Shown here piece by piece: positions 1 through 12,873 of a stretch of 64,000 bases of DNA. The position numbers and the translations under genes were made by a program. The DNA is taken from NCBI GenBank assembly GCA_900088475.1, contig FLMG01003999.1:1-64000 (forward strand). The letters run 5' to 3'. Each line of letters opens with the position of its first letter. The stretch's first letter is position 1. This stretch comes from Hyphochytrium catenoides. Lineage: Eukaryota > Sar > Hyphochytriomycetes > Hyphochytriales > Hyphochytriaceae. The notes under the pieces are model-generated. The model had not been told where the DNA came from, did not search any database, and was given only the letters and a program-made list of their open reading frames with translations.

Positions 1-163
1 CCCCCCCCTTTCTCTGTCTGTCCATCATCATTATCCCTCCTGCGGTGTGCTGGCGGGACAGACGGCAGAGCTGGCTGCTGATCGCTTCTGCGAGCTCGCT
101 CCTCCTCTTCCTGCTTCTCTCTCCGTCCTCCTCCTGCTCTCTCTTCGTCCCTTCCCTTTCCAG

Positions 164-466
164 ATGGTTCAGGGTGGTGGCGGCCTCCTCATCATGATCT
201 TCTCCCTGTGATTTGCTGCTGCTTCTCACGACTCCGGTCATGCACCTTCCTCTGCTCTCCCTCTCAGATCCGCCGGCTTTTATATCTGTTGGTACCTGTT
301 GCTGTCATCGTCAATGGCAGCGTGCCTTCTTCCTACTGTTAGTAGGTCCCATCTGCGTGATCTTCTCTACCAACTCGTCTCCTGGCACTTCCCACTTTTA
401 CGCTTTACTTATGATTGGCACTGGGGTCTTTTTATCCAAGCCCAGCGTGAGCCTGCGGTTCGATGA
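164..466 (+). CDS. possible small membrane protein (weak model)
   Basis: I do not recognise this. An ATG at 164 opens a short hydrophobic frame (MVQGGGGLLIMIFSL). An intron from a GTGATT donor to a CTCTCAG acceptor (about 208-267) leads to a second frame running to TGA at 464-466. That frame carries one hydrophobic stretch and then an aromatic-rich tail. There is no family match I can name, the donor is not a strong consensus, and the upstream 160 bases are almost pure pyrimidine. It may be a real short gene, or untranslated sequence of the following gene. Confidence 0.22.
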
Positions 467-852
467 ATAATATTTGTGCCCTCTCCGATGAAGTGGTAAG
501 GGAGGCAGAATGCGACGCAACGCGGCTGCTAGTCTATTAGTGGGTGTTTGATAAGGGTCGCAGCTGGAAGGCTTCCGAAACCTATTTCTTCCTCATCTAA
601 CAACGAGCTATCTATACAATTACAGCTTTCCTGCCATTCCTTGCTGCTGGAACTCGTTCTGTGGGCTTGAAAAGGGCTACCAGCGAAGTCAACGAGTAGC
701 CTGATGAGGATAGATTGGCATCTTCTGCACTCAGTCCGGCCATTAGAGCCATTCCAGTCACCTCTTTTCTGAACATTAGTTTATGAGTACCAGCAGTGTC
801 ATCATATTGGAGGAGCTCTGAATAACTTTCCACTTCCAAGCTTTTCCAAAAG
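467..852. other. intergenic / 5' region of the RCC1-type gene
   Basis: No supported coding exon on the plus strand here. A minus-strand frame of about 90 codons (612-890) has an ATG but overlaps the first codons of the next gene and shows no family features, so it is treated as non-coding. The stretch probably holds the promoter and 5' UTR of the gene starting at 853. Confidence 0.4.
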
Positions 853-3800
853 ATGACGACCAATCGCCAACTTCCTACAAGATCATCCATTATCAACGCA
901 GAGAAGGCTCTTGCAAGCGGGACTGGAGGGCGAAAGCGTTCTTCAATTATGCAGGCTCTTGATGATGCGCCGATTGCCCTTACCGAAGGGATGAGAAGAA
1001 ATCGTGCGGCGAGGGTGATCCAGCGAGCGATTCGCAGATGTTATGCCCGGAGAAGACTATCTTATCAGCGCTTTTTGCGACAGAAAGCCTTCAGTATGCT
1101 CATGGAGTATCGCAAGCTCTCAGATCGCCAAGCCTTAAGATCCATCAATCTGCGGTTGCTAAAACGGCACGAGCTGGTTCAGCTCTGCTGGAAGCTGGAC
1201 TTGGTTCCAATCGGCAAGAAATCTGATCTCATTCTTGCCATTGAAAATTGGATCAACCTGCCACAAAGAGCCCACGATGTTGGAGTCTTGGCTGCTGCCA
1301 AAGCGATGGAGACTGTGGAGCACGGTAGGATTTCCAGACGGTCAAGGTTAGCAGTCGTTTCATGACTAATGAGCTTCGGGTCTCTCCATGCTGCCCCGTC
1401 TTCTATAGGATGGGCGGTGTATACGTTACCAGAGGACTTTGCATCGCTGCGTGAGAGCTGGCAGCCGCAGGAGGTAAAATCCTTACGGGACCTCCACGTT
1501 ACACAGATCATAGCGGTGCGTCTGGCTGGGGCAAAAGAGAAGATTTCTGCTCATCATAGTGGTTACTGGAGCAACAGCTCCAACATATTTTAGACCTAAC
1601 CACCCTCCGCATCACGCAGAGCTAGAGCTAACCCTAGCGTCACGCAGAGCTATCACACTGGTGCCATATATACCATCGTAGGGGATACTGGCGACGTCCT
1701 ACTTTCTCGAACTGGCGGTGCTGCAGGAGACCCTCATCTCTGCCGCTCATCTTACTCTTACCAATGGGAGGTGGCTCCTTCGCAGGGCAATAGCTCTCCA
1801 AGCAGCAAACCAGATCTTCCCTGTAGTGAGTGGCTATTGGAGCCCTTGGCCGTTGCTAATCTGAAGAAGATCGCCATCATCCAAATGTCCATTAGTCATA
1901 TCGTGGCTGCCGCTGTATCTAAGGTGATTGTAGGGCCTAGAAAAACTGTCTTACCATCAGGCCCCTGTTGCGAGGTCCAGGTCCAGAAGCCTTCCGCTCC
2001 TAATCGTCTAAAACTCCATGCACGCCCTGCCTTCTCAACTAATGTCGTAGGATGGTGATCTCTTTACATGGGGTGACAGCCCTCACGGGGAGCTGGGTAC
2101 TGGCACTGGAGAGACATTGGAAAGCAGCCCCGTTAATAAACACAACACCGCATCCCGTGGCGCAACTAGTGCTACCGCTAACAATGAAGGTCGCCCAAAC
2201 AGCAGCTATAGCAGCGCAAGACCAGCTACGCAGGCCTCTGTCGTTTCAGGTGATTGTTCTCCTTAGAGAGGCCTACAACGAGCAAGACAAGGAGATAAAG
2301 AAGTGGGATGCCAAGGGAGTGACCAAGAGAGTTAGCTTCCGACTCTTACCATCCTGCTATTCTTCTCCTCATCGCTTGCCACCATTTATTAAGGTTCAGA
2401 GGACTTAGCTGGGCGGAAAGGAGCCACGACGACGCAAGAGCGAAATCCACCTTCAGCTGTACATAATCTGGCCCACTATCGCGTACGCCAGGTAAAAAGA
2501 CACCCCGTCCTGCGGAGGAACATAGGAGCAGCTTGATGTAGGATGACGGGACGGCAGAGGCTACTAAAGAGTAGCTAATAATCTATTTAATATCTAAGGG
2601 TTCCTCCTGCGATTTCCTCTCTTTAGGTGTCGGTCGGGCTTCACCACGTCGCTGCCGTCTGTGACAACGCGACAACGCAGGAGACCGGTGAGCAAGCGTT
2701 GCTTCGTCTTATATCTTTAAGATCCTTCGGTCATGACCGTTAACCTATCACGTGTCTCTTCGTACCATCGCCGGTCTGTCCTGGTCTCTAAAGGGCTTCT
2801 GATGGCCTGGGGCAACAATAATGTGAGACAGCTGGGGCTAGCAACAACTAAAAACCCGGATAACGGCATGTCGTACTTTCCTAGGCCAACAAGAGTCCCA
2901 GGTACCCTAGTCTTTCTAGCTTGGAGCCAAGCCTTCGTCGTCATTCTGTAAAGCTCATTGAAGGTATCCTTTGTCTTCCTAGGGCTCGGAAAGCCAATAA
3001 TCAAGGTCTCCTGTGGATCTGCGCACACTCTGGCACTTTCAGACACTGGATTGGTCTACTCATGGGGCTGTCCAGATGGAGGTAAGGGAAAGTATAATAG
3101 TAAGTTAGAAGCCTCTTTTGTTGCCGTATGTTACTCACTTTGCAACAAGACAACGGGTCCAAATGGAGGTCGCGTTAACGTGTCAGCCCTCCATAGAAAG
3201 TCAAACTTACCCACTCCGCGCTCTCACCATTCCACAAATAGGGAGGACCACTGGGAGCAATACTGACAAGGAAGAGTCAGTAGTCCACGACAATCCGGTT
3301 AAGCCAAGTCCGACCGCAGGATTTGTCACTCTTGTCGTTGGATTTCCTGCTGGCGCAACCGTAGTAGATATTTGCTGCGGAGCATGGCACAATGTAGCCA
3401 TTGTATCATGTCCCGTACGGACATCATTGCAAAATCCAGCCAGGGCAAGCAAGTCGGTTGATGCTCGTCAACCGGGAGTCGCCTCAAAAGGCGTGTGTCA
3501 GCTCGACTATCCTCCTCCTTCGGCCTCTTCTGTGGTGGAACGTCGCGTCTACACATGGGGCGCTGGGAGGTTTGGGCAGGTAGTTGGGATAGTGCAAGTA
3601 CTTTGTTTCTTAAGGGTTAACAACCGCCGCAACCCTGTATCCGTCCTTGCGGGCTGAGATTTGGTTTCCCCTATTGATATAGCTGGGCCAGAAGAACCTT
3701 CAGAGATCCGAGACTCCGGGAGCAGTGCAGTTTTTCACCGAAGCCGGCACAGACTATGATGAGGTACTCTTGCTGCTTATAATGATAGTCATCTCTTTGT

Positions 3801-6800
3801 TTCTTACTACGACCATATCATTAGCTCTGAACACTGTCACTCGACATTCAGAGAGGATAAACCAACACGTCTGTCGTAGGCAGGAGTCGCCGAGATTGTT
3901 GCTGGAAAGTATCAAACGGCCTGTGTGACCGCAAGTGGTCTCCTCTATGTTTGGGGCTCGTCTGCCTCCTTCGCACCTAGACCCAAAGTTGTAGAGCTTG
4001 GCGTAAGGGCGAGGACAATAGACATCTGCTCAGGTGGGTATATTGACTATCTAGACATGAATGTTGCTTTACTAGCCTACTCGAATCTACATCTTCTTCT
4101 CTGCTTTGCCGATGCCTTTCCCGCAGTGGGTTGCAGCTCCACCTTTGTAGCATTTGCAACCAAACCGCGAGAACAGAAAGCTTCGGACTTTGCCAAGAAC
4201 AAGCTTGGAAAGCAAGCTGCTCATATCAAGCGAGTGCTCCCTCAGCTGGATCTGTCAAAGTTAGTAGAAAGAGTGCCTCAACTAGTTCTTTTGTTGTCGT
4301 GTTTGTTCCTCGACTGATGACTTTTCTGTCGTCATTGTAGAGCCAAGAAACCGGAGGCAGAGCAGTTCATGGGAAAACTTCCGGAACGCCTCTACCCTCA
4401 CGCCGAGCAGTTAGCCTTAGCGAGGGAGGCCGCACAGGCTGAGAAGGAAGCAGAAGATACTCTTCTTGAGAAGCTTCGACCTCGCTGCAGGTGCTCCCCT
4501 CACTCAGACTAGCTGTTTCTGTTTATCTTAACTCGTAACTGCACCTCTACCCATTAGAGTGTCGTGGAAATGCATGGGATTCCTCTCCTCTCTCGAGAAC
4601 CCCTATGTCTGTCATGCATGTGGTTTTCACAGGTTCTACCATGGTACGTTAAGAGTGACAGCAGATCTAACGGGTGTCAAGCCCAAAATGCCATGAGCTT
4701 GTCGTCATCGTTCTTTTTAAGATTGGTGTTCATCACGATCACGATAGCTACCTCTTTAAAAGTGTCTGAGACTAATGTACACGGTAACTAGTTGCTGCTC
4801 TCTGAGTTCAAAAAGTAACAACAAACAATTCGCAGGCAAACGGACGGAGCCTTACACGGAAGGCGAGGCAGCACTTGTCATAAAGAAGGTGATGCTCATC
4901 GCGAGGGGGAAGAGGTAGGGAGCGATATTGAAACGATATTGAAACGACACCTTCCTTCCGTCACTTAACCTCGAATGCTTCTGAATGTCGACGAAACTAG
5001 GACGTTGAAGCGGATGATGGAATCGCGCTTTGAGAGGGTCCAGGATGGAGATACTGGGCGGGTCTTTTACTATGACACAATCAGGAATCGCGCATCTTGG
5101 TATCCCTTTCGAGAAATAAAAGATTCTGTGAGTACATCCTTTGTCAAGCTGGAGAGCACCCTTCTAAGGATAATAGGCAAGCATCTTAGCCGCATAGCAC
5201 GCCCTTGTAAGAGGGTTTATGCCGCTGAGTTTTCGCAAGGCGCTCCTCGCTTCGGTTGCTGTACAATGTCGATTTTCATCTCTCCCAGGATCAATTGAGC
5301 TGTTATCCTTGGTCCATAGGAAGTATCTCATCGGTAGCAATCGCGGACGAGGAGCCCCCCCAACACTATTTTCGCTCTGACAACTCGTGGGACTGCTCTT
5401 AACATTGCTCATCCTGCTGTTCCACTCCGTATTCAGGCCGCTCTCAAAATTCGGGACGCTTCTCTTCCTCCGGTAGCAGCACCATTGACTAATGAGCAGG
5501 TCAAGAAAACGCATTCCACTTTGTTGTTGATATGCAAAGGAGAAGGGCTTCATGCTTGGTAGAGGATACGTAGATAATGTAGACAGCGCAAGAGTACACT
5601 TCGCGGGGCGTTCACTTGAGAAGACATATTTACAGTTAGCGGTGGTGTCTCCAAGCTCAGACGTCCTTGGTTCCTTTGACGGTTCCCAGCTGAGAAGTGT
5701 GCTCCTTCTAAAATGGCTACTCCCTTTCGTGGCTTCGTAGGGCTCTTTGACACTGCAGTGCTTCTACCGAGTGCATCTGGCGAGGAAACGCTGCATTCAG
5801 GGGCTCATAGAGACGATAGACAAAATCATTGACGGAGATTCTGGCAGGTAAGGCGCGGGCAGCGATTAGCCTTAGGGCCAGATTCTGACTTTCCTTTTCT
5901 CCTTACTTGCCGTCGGTAGTAGAGTGTTTTATATTGTAAGACGAACAGGAGAGCGTTTCTTTCAGAAGCCTCACCTAATTGCCAAGTATGGAGACCATTT
6001 CCTCCACAAGGTGACGCTAAACCTTCAATCGAGGACAAGGAGGCACCCTTCTGACAAAGGGGGTGACTACTACGTCTTTGAGGACGAAGACGAGGCAGCA
6101 GAGATTATTCAAGGCCTATGGAGGATGAGGATCGCCAGAATCGAGTGCAAGCGGCGCGCCAGAAAGAGATTTCTTAGGATCAAGAGCTCAGACGAAGCGG
6201 GAGACTTTGTCTTCTACTACGATCCGGTCTACAGAGTAAGCACGATTGTCTTATGAAGCACTATGGTCCTGAACTTCACTCATTTATGGCATTCCTGGTC
6301 AACCATTTTCACTCTGTTTTTTTGTTTGGTGGTGCTCGGATTAACCTCAAGCTATCTAGCTCGTTCCATGCCCCCAACGTGGCGAAGACTTTCTTAAAGA
6401 CCCGCTGTTCGCTCTTTCGGGAAAGCTTATGACTCAATGCATCCTCTTTGGTTCTCATTGCCTTCTGACTCCACGGACCCGTGACACTTTTTCTGTACTT
6501 CTATACCTATCTCGGGTTCCTATACATTGCGCAGTGGAGACAGTGGGAGAAACCAAAGATATTGGGTGATGAGGAGGCTCCCGATGCTACGCCAGAGCTT
6601 CTGCAATTGCTCTCAAAGCAGCGAAGCGGGCTCAGTAGGCCCCTTTCTTCCTCCTCTTATGGCATGGCGCGCAGTCTCAGTGCAGACGTACCACCTATGA
6701 TGGCGGTTGAGGCTTCTGTTACGCCTCAGGGATTTACGAACTCGCAAGCGGAGAACGTTGCGTTGCATTCTGAAGGTCTGTCGCGGCCCACCTATTGGGC

Positions 6801-7501
6801 AAGTTCTTCTCTCTCAGGTTGCGCGGCCTCTTAAGTACACCGTACCTCGCGGCTGCGGCTTGTGTATATTCTTATTTTTGATCTAAGAAGGATTAGTCTC
6901 CTCTCTCACAAAGCACATATATTTTGAATTAGATATGACCGCAGTCGGACGTACTAAGGGCAACATTACCGAGTACCCTCAGATTGACAGCGAACGACCA
7001 ACGGAACTTCGTGTAAGTGAAGATCCGATAGTGGCGGCGACAAAAATTCAGAGCTACTGGACTATGGTCAGGACCAGAAGGTAAGCAATGACGTGGGACA
7101 ACTGACGCGCCTTCACTCGACATCTGCGGTTCCTGACCCAGCTCGTTCCGATCCACTTCTTTTCACAATATATTCCCCTAGACGAGTCAGACAGCAGTAT
7201 TGTGTCCGCTTTCTCAAGGTGTTTCATGAAGCAGCTGGCAGGTAGGAACAGAAAGTTGGATAGGAAGATTCATCGAACGAAAGCTTGCCACCCCCCCAAG
7301 CAAAGAGTCTTTACTTACTCCTAACGCTACTGCTTCCTGACCTAGCGCCTGATTGTCTAATTGCTCTCACATAGGTTCTACTTCTATGACAAGGAAAGAG
7401 GGGAGAGTCACTGGTACAAGCCCCCGTTTATAAGAGAGGAAGACATACAAGATGCTATGGATGAACAAAACGATGCGATCAGCTACCATTCTGGCCAGTA
7501 A
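853..7501 (+). CDS. multidomain protein: SAP-like, IQ motifs, RCC1 repeats, WW-like modules
   Basis: A long multi-exon gene. Exon 1 (from ATG 853) has an IQ motif (ARVIQRAIRRCYARRR, about residue 53) and a SAP-like helix-turn-helix near residues 97-137. Later exons give at least six RCC1 blades: LFTWGDSPHGELGTG at about 2060, VSVGLHHVAAVCD at 2625, LMAWGNNNVRQLGL at 2798, SWG at 3062, YTWGAGRFGQ at 3551 and YVWGSS at 3945. A charged helix (about 4343-4490) precedes a C-x2-C element. Three WW-like modules follow (VFYYDTIRNRASWYPF near 5068, FVFYYDP near 6205, FYFYDKERGESHWYKPP at 7377), with further IQ motifs (6105, 7040). The stop is TAA 7499-7501. RCC1 propellers bind GTPases or chromatin and IQ motifs bind calmodulin, so a Ca2+-linked scaffold is a reasonable inference. 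I do not know a named orthologue. The 5' and 3' halves could be separate genes, but IQ motifs occur in both and I saw no stop, polyA-like break or new promoter between them. Confidence 0.7.
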
Positions 7502-7628
7502 CCGTTCTGTTATCTTGCCACACACTGATATAAATAGACAAGGAAGTTGCAGGAGGTAATGCGGACGCTATATAAGAGCAGGAACAGGAGACACGCCGTG
7601 GTACTTTGAGAGAAAGGGACTGTCATTA

Positions 7629-10600
7629 CTATTCTTCTTCCGGTTCTGAGTTGAATGAATCTTGATAAAGAGTCCCTGAAGCTTCAACAATATCCAGAGA
7701 TTGGACCAGCGTCTGCTGAGGGTCTGAAAGAAGATCATGTCGACCGCAAGCGTAGTGGGCCTAAATTCATGCACCATTAGATGGCCGGTTTGACAGGGTT
7801 TTGAAAGGCGGAGAGAGAACTACAATCCTACCACAGTTCCACTAGGAAAGCAGACAATTGGACCTCCATTTTCCATATTGCGCTTGCAAAAGTGGCAGGA
7901 ACTGCTGCCAGAGATCCTCACTGACCGTCGTTGGTGTCGGATAAGGCGATCGTGCATCTGGCCCAAAGTTACAAGAGAAAAGTAAGAATCTCCGTAAGCC
8001 ACCGCCCAAAACTGCCATTTCTATCACCAGAAAGTTCTCAAATCTGAGGAGGTTTTTCTTGACGGAGAGCTCCCGTTTCTTTCTCAGTAATAAGCCCATA
8101 ACAATCTCAAAGTATTCTTGCACCAGTGAAGGCTGAACCGTGCCTGGGATAGCTAGCAAAGCCTAGAGAGGCCAGTTAGAGAGAGCGCTCATCCAGCGGC
8201 ATTAGGCGACTTACATTCTTTACGTCAAAGCGTTGATGGTAGCGCACCAACATTTGCTTAGCCTGAAGAAGATGTCTGCCATAAAAAGGGAAGTCATAGT
8301 CTGATTGAAGAAGCACTTCCGTCCCTTTCACAAGTCTGTGTCTTCAGCTCCTTGTCACTCTTGTCTCTAATGCACTCCAGAATGGCCCTCCTTCCGATGG
8401 CGCTCTCTCTGGGTAGAGCACGACATCTACCCATTTTCCATTGTTCTTACGTTTCGGTTCCGACTTCAAAAAGAAGCTTGATAAGCTCAGTATAGATCTT
8501 CCCAACGTCCTGATCCTTCTCCCTTTTCAAGCAAACAAAGTTTACACAGGAGACATATAATCGTCTTAGAGTTGGATTAAGAGTGACTTACCGGCGCTCC
8601 TCGTAGTAGTCATCGCAATAACGGCGACAGCCCTCAAAGTCCTCTAATTCGCAAAGGAGTATGCTTAAGACCTCCCGGTGCCTTCCTAGCTTGCTAAGGA
8701 GAAGAGTCCTGCCATGAAACAGATAAAAAGAGAACTGAGAAACTGTAAGACATCTAATATGACACCTGGTAAACCTTTCAAGCCTCAATGAGTCTTCAAT
8801 CATCGCGAGAAGGTGCCCGGCTGAGTACAGCTTTGATCTCCGGAGGAAAGAGTCAAATAGCACACGAAGGGCTTCAAACCGTCTACGATGAGGAGTCTTT
8901 AGGGTTAGCTTTGAAACGCCTTCGTCCAGTCTTCCCCTCCATCATATACCTACTTGTCGTGCGGTTGTCGGCCTGGCAAGAGATTCTGCAAGCAGTCGAG
9001 GTGCATTATCCCGAAAGCTGTATGGAAGGGGGTATCCTTAGCGTAACCCCTAACAATCTAAGAGCCTCTCAGAATCTGCTTTTAGGAGATTAATGACGGA
9101 AGACTGCTCGCTAACCAGCTCATGTCCGAGAAGGACAGCCAAATCTTCCCCGTCTTGAAGTAGCAGAACCGCTCTCTCCTGTGCTATCCCTTCGAGTACA
9201 ATTTCTACAGAAGCTAGTCACTAATAGGATTCGATTGAAACAAAGAGGAGTCCTGACCTTGGGGAACTTTGACATCACAACTTCTCAAGAACGACAATAC
9301 TCCTTTCAGGCCGAGACTCTTAGTCAGAAGCGGTAAGGACGCCTTGTCTAGGGTATCAGTCCCAGTCTGATGATCTCTTTCTGACTCCTTGTGATCACTT
9401 AGCTTCTCTCTGACGTCTCTCGAAAATATGTCGTCATCTATGAAGTGTAGCACTGGTGCATATGGGGAAATGTTTCCAGCAAATACAGCGAGTCCTAGAA
9501 GTGGCCTCCTGGCTACTACCAACCGCGCGAAGTCCAGTGCGACCGCATTCTCAGTTGCGTCAAGAAGCTACACAGCTCGAAGAGTTAGCGCAACATTGGT
9601 GTTGCGTTACTAACGGAAGGCCGATATACCTGGATGTAGCCACTTATGCGGGCGATGTACTTCTCCTTTTCCTGAAGACAAGGTCAATAAAAATATATGC
9701 TGTTGAGACCTCTACTATGCGCACCGTCTCATTCTGCTCGCGCTCCTGTAACTGAAGGAGTAGTCCTAAAGCCTTACTATGTAGTCCCTGCATACGTAAG
9801 GTGAGCGCCAGGAGCTGGCGTTAGCAGCACGCGGTCCCTGCTGCTTACATGAACTACGAAAAAGAGAAGTAGCTCCTTCCATTTCCCTGTTACGCGCAAG
9901 AGCATTTCGCATTCCACAATATTGCACTGCCTTGTCGCGCTGAATGGGAGAAATAATTTCAGCGTCGGGTTATAGGCCCAGGGTGACTGAATATCGTGCC
10001 TTACGATAATGCGGGTGATAGCGGTTGGTTGAGCCGCTAGCACGGCGCACTTGACTAGTATAGTCTCCACCGTGCTGTAATCTTCCCGGGGTATTTCCTA
10101 AACGCATTTCCTCTTAGCTCCAACCGTGAGCTCGAGTCGGCTTTCGAGAGAAAGGTCCTACCGCCTCTAACAGCATCTCCAGATAAGGGAGAAGCGCTTT
10201 AACAATATCCATCGTAGCTTTGCTATCCAAACCTTCATTGCGCAAAAGACCTGCTGATCTACGGGAACGAGGAACGTGACAAGGATGTCTGCAGACAGGA
10301 GCATCTTCCCCCTACCAAATAAACATGTGCAAGATGAAGAGATTCCGGCTCGGGATCTTCTCTTACCTCGAGGAATAACCACTGGGAGCTAACGTACGGG
10401 GAAGCCATAAGACCACTTCGCGGAACGTTCTGGGAGGGCAATGCATCAAGTTGCTTACAGCCTCTTCAAATTGACCCTAGGGCTTCTTACGTTAGGTGAA
10501 TACTCTATAAAGATAACGAGAGCTATACCTTTTGAAAGAGTTCCTCTGCACGCTTGAAGTAGAGCTGCTGGGCCTCGGCCGGAGAGATCTGGCCAGCGAA

Positions 10601-12185
10601 ATTCATGCTAGTAAAGTAAAAGATATATCCGGCTTATAGAGGACCTACCCCTGTGGCATTTCCATGCATGGAGATCAGAGCAAGTGCTTCGGGAAGATTT
10701 CCTCTTGCGATGAACCTGGAGACCTGGGCAGACCAGCTCAAAAAAGTTCAACGGGGAAAGAATCTTGTTGGTATACCTTACCACTTCGCTTAGGTTGGAC
10801 ATCTTCAAGGTAGTGATGCCCTCAGAGCCGATCAGCAGCACCTCACCAGAGGCTGGCAAGGTGGTGCATGTGGACGGAAGCACATTGACCCTTTGTATTC
10901 GCTTCATACTGATAGCACTATGCACTTCTATCCCCTGAGCTTGCACAGTTATTACGTATGGGTGGGAGTATGTTGCACACGTTGGGGGACTGGAGAATGC
11001 CATTGTCGCTCCGGAGACGACGGACGTGGTCCGCAAGTTGAGAAGGAAACCTAAGAAGGTACGGGTTGACATTTTAACCTTCATAATAACTGCAAACTCC
11101 GGTTCGAACCTTTTCGCTCTACGCCTATAAGCAAGGCATTAATCCCTTGGGACGTAGCGGACCCACTTTCTATGGGCAAAATGAAAGACGCTGCAGATCC
11201 GCGTTGGATCTCTGGAGGCATCTGGTTCATAGCAAAGCAAGTTGCTTAACCAACGAGAAGCCCTCGGACAGAGTACGGACATCTTACAGCTATACTGACT
11301 CCGTCCTCGACAGCAATAGCAACAGTATCACGCTTCACTGAGAGAAATAGGGAATTCTGTGCCGCAACCATAAGCTTTGGCACGTCGTTCAGTGAATATT
11401 CCTGCCGACACACCGGGTAAGCCCCACATCCCCTACCGTGCCAAAGACTATTGATTACCTTGACTGGCACGAAGAGCCTACCATCAGATGTCCATTGATA
11501 TGCCTTCACGTGCTTTGCCCTTGCAACGAAGAGAAGGGCCGGGCCTAAGAGATAAGCCAGAGTGAGCTTAAAGTGTGGGGCGTGTATCAAGAAATGCATT
11601 CCACCTTCATCGATGCAAAAGATATCAACATCCTTCGCCTCAAAATCTGGCTGTTCTATAACCTCATGAGTCTGCAGGTCAAGGACGAAGAGGTAGCGAT
11701 CTTCCAACGGATTTGAGGGTAAATTTATGATGGCTACATTTATAAAGAGTATAGGTATTTACCGGCACGGGCAAGAATAACTCCCCAATTGGCTATCACC
11801 TGGATCTGCGATACCGTGAGGCGCTCCTTTGACAGCTTGATGCTGCCAGTAGGCCAGATGTTGTCTGAAGCTAGACTCAGTAACAAATAGTGTTCGTCCA
11901 TGTGTGTCGCCTATCTGACTTACCATCAACCAAACTCTCTTCAGAGTGCTTAGAGCTGTAGGCATATAGTAATATTTCCCCATTCTTCGTGCCGAGATAA
12001 AGTGTACATGGGCTAGAGTTTGGAGGATGAGCTCTTGCTGCCACTGCCGTCACTTTTCTGTTGAGGTCTGCGGCTACCTTGGCTGGACGGAAGATCTCTA
12101 CCTTCTTCCCATCGTCAGCGAAGCCATGTACCTCCTGTCCACTGGGAGAAGCGCTTTGGCTCCTATCCCCTCTCCATTGGAGCAT
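7629..12185 (-). CDS. VPS39/TGFBRAP1-family endosomal tethering subunit (HOPS/CORVET)
   Basis: Multi-exon minus-strand gene. The N-terminus (ATG 12185) carries a CNH beta-propeller with the family's landmarks: LYLGTKNGEILLYAY, LTVSQIQVIANWGVILARA (about 11770), LFVARAKHVKAYQW (about 11500), a DVPKLMVAAQNSLFLSV strand (about 11370) and a HPYVITVQAQGIEVHS strand (about 10940). The C-terminal half has the clathrin-repeat helices, including LLLSKLGRHREVLSILL (about 8680) followed by CRRYCDDYY. The last exons encode the zinc-binding tail CHFCKR...VCFPSG, spliced to VAHYACGRH, ending at TAG 7629-7631. This order (CNH, VPS39 domain 1, VPS39 domain 2 with a Cys-rich end) is that of VPS39 and TGFBRAP1/VPS3, which recognise Rab GTPases on endosomes or the vacuole. 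I cannot tell which of the two paralogues it is. It converges on the upstream gene with 127 nt between stops. Confidence 0.82.
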
Positions 12186-12873
12186 TTTCAATCTAATGGA
12201 GTGACTGCTGTAGCCTGCTATATCAGCATCTCTTTCTCAGCGATCTGCCTTGCGACTAGTAGAATGCTGAGCTCAAAATGCCACTGTCTCCCGCCTAACT
12301 CATACAGCTTGGCGCTTCTTCCCACCCATCTTAAGCTACAATCACTCAGATGGTAGCTCTAACAACAATGAGCAAGCGTACCAAGGTTGCGAAGTCAATG
12401 CCTTGTCTATATTATCTCTACTTGCTGTCTTTGCCCTTCCTCTTCATATAAAGGCAATCGCGCTGGCACGCTGGCAGGACAAGGCCATCTTGCTTGCAGC
12501 TTCATCCATCAGGGCGAAGCTCCAGCTTGTGAGCGAAGGGAAACACATCAAAGTCCAAGATCTTTCTTAGGCACCTGCAGAACTCCCCCCTGACACACTG
12601 GCTTTCAGAACATTAGGAAAGAAAGGGGCCAAAATCCACTTCCCTCCTCCCTCCCTCTCTCCCTCCAAGCTTCAGATTCTCATCAGATCCAAGAAAGATC
12701 CTTCTTCGGTCAACAGTCATCATCAGCGCCTCTCATCTCGACACTTAGCGACTTCCAGGCTTCAGCAACAACTGTGTACCTTCGAAGACGTAGCAACCAG
12801 TCAAAGACCTAGTCAAGAGGTCGTGCTTAAGTTGAAGGTTGTCGCCATCGTCTAGGGACCAAGCGATCTCAGA
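12186..12873. promoter_or_regulatory. divergent intergenic region
   Basis: 688 bases between the start of the VPS39-type gene (minus) and the start of the paraoxonase-like gene (plus). No supported coding exon. A pyrimidine-rich block of CCCTCC units (about 12640-12665) lies some 210 nt upstream of the plus-strand start. The interval must carry both promoters, or one bidirectional promoter, but I see no clear TATA element. Confidence 0.45.

Noticed and set aside
612-896. 94-codon minus-strand ORF next to the RCC1-type gene start
   Set aside because: Overlaps the first exon of a well-supported gene and has no recognisable feature.
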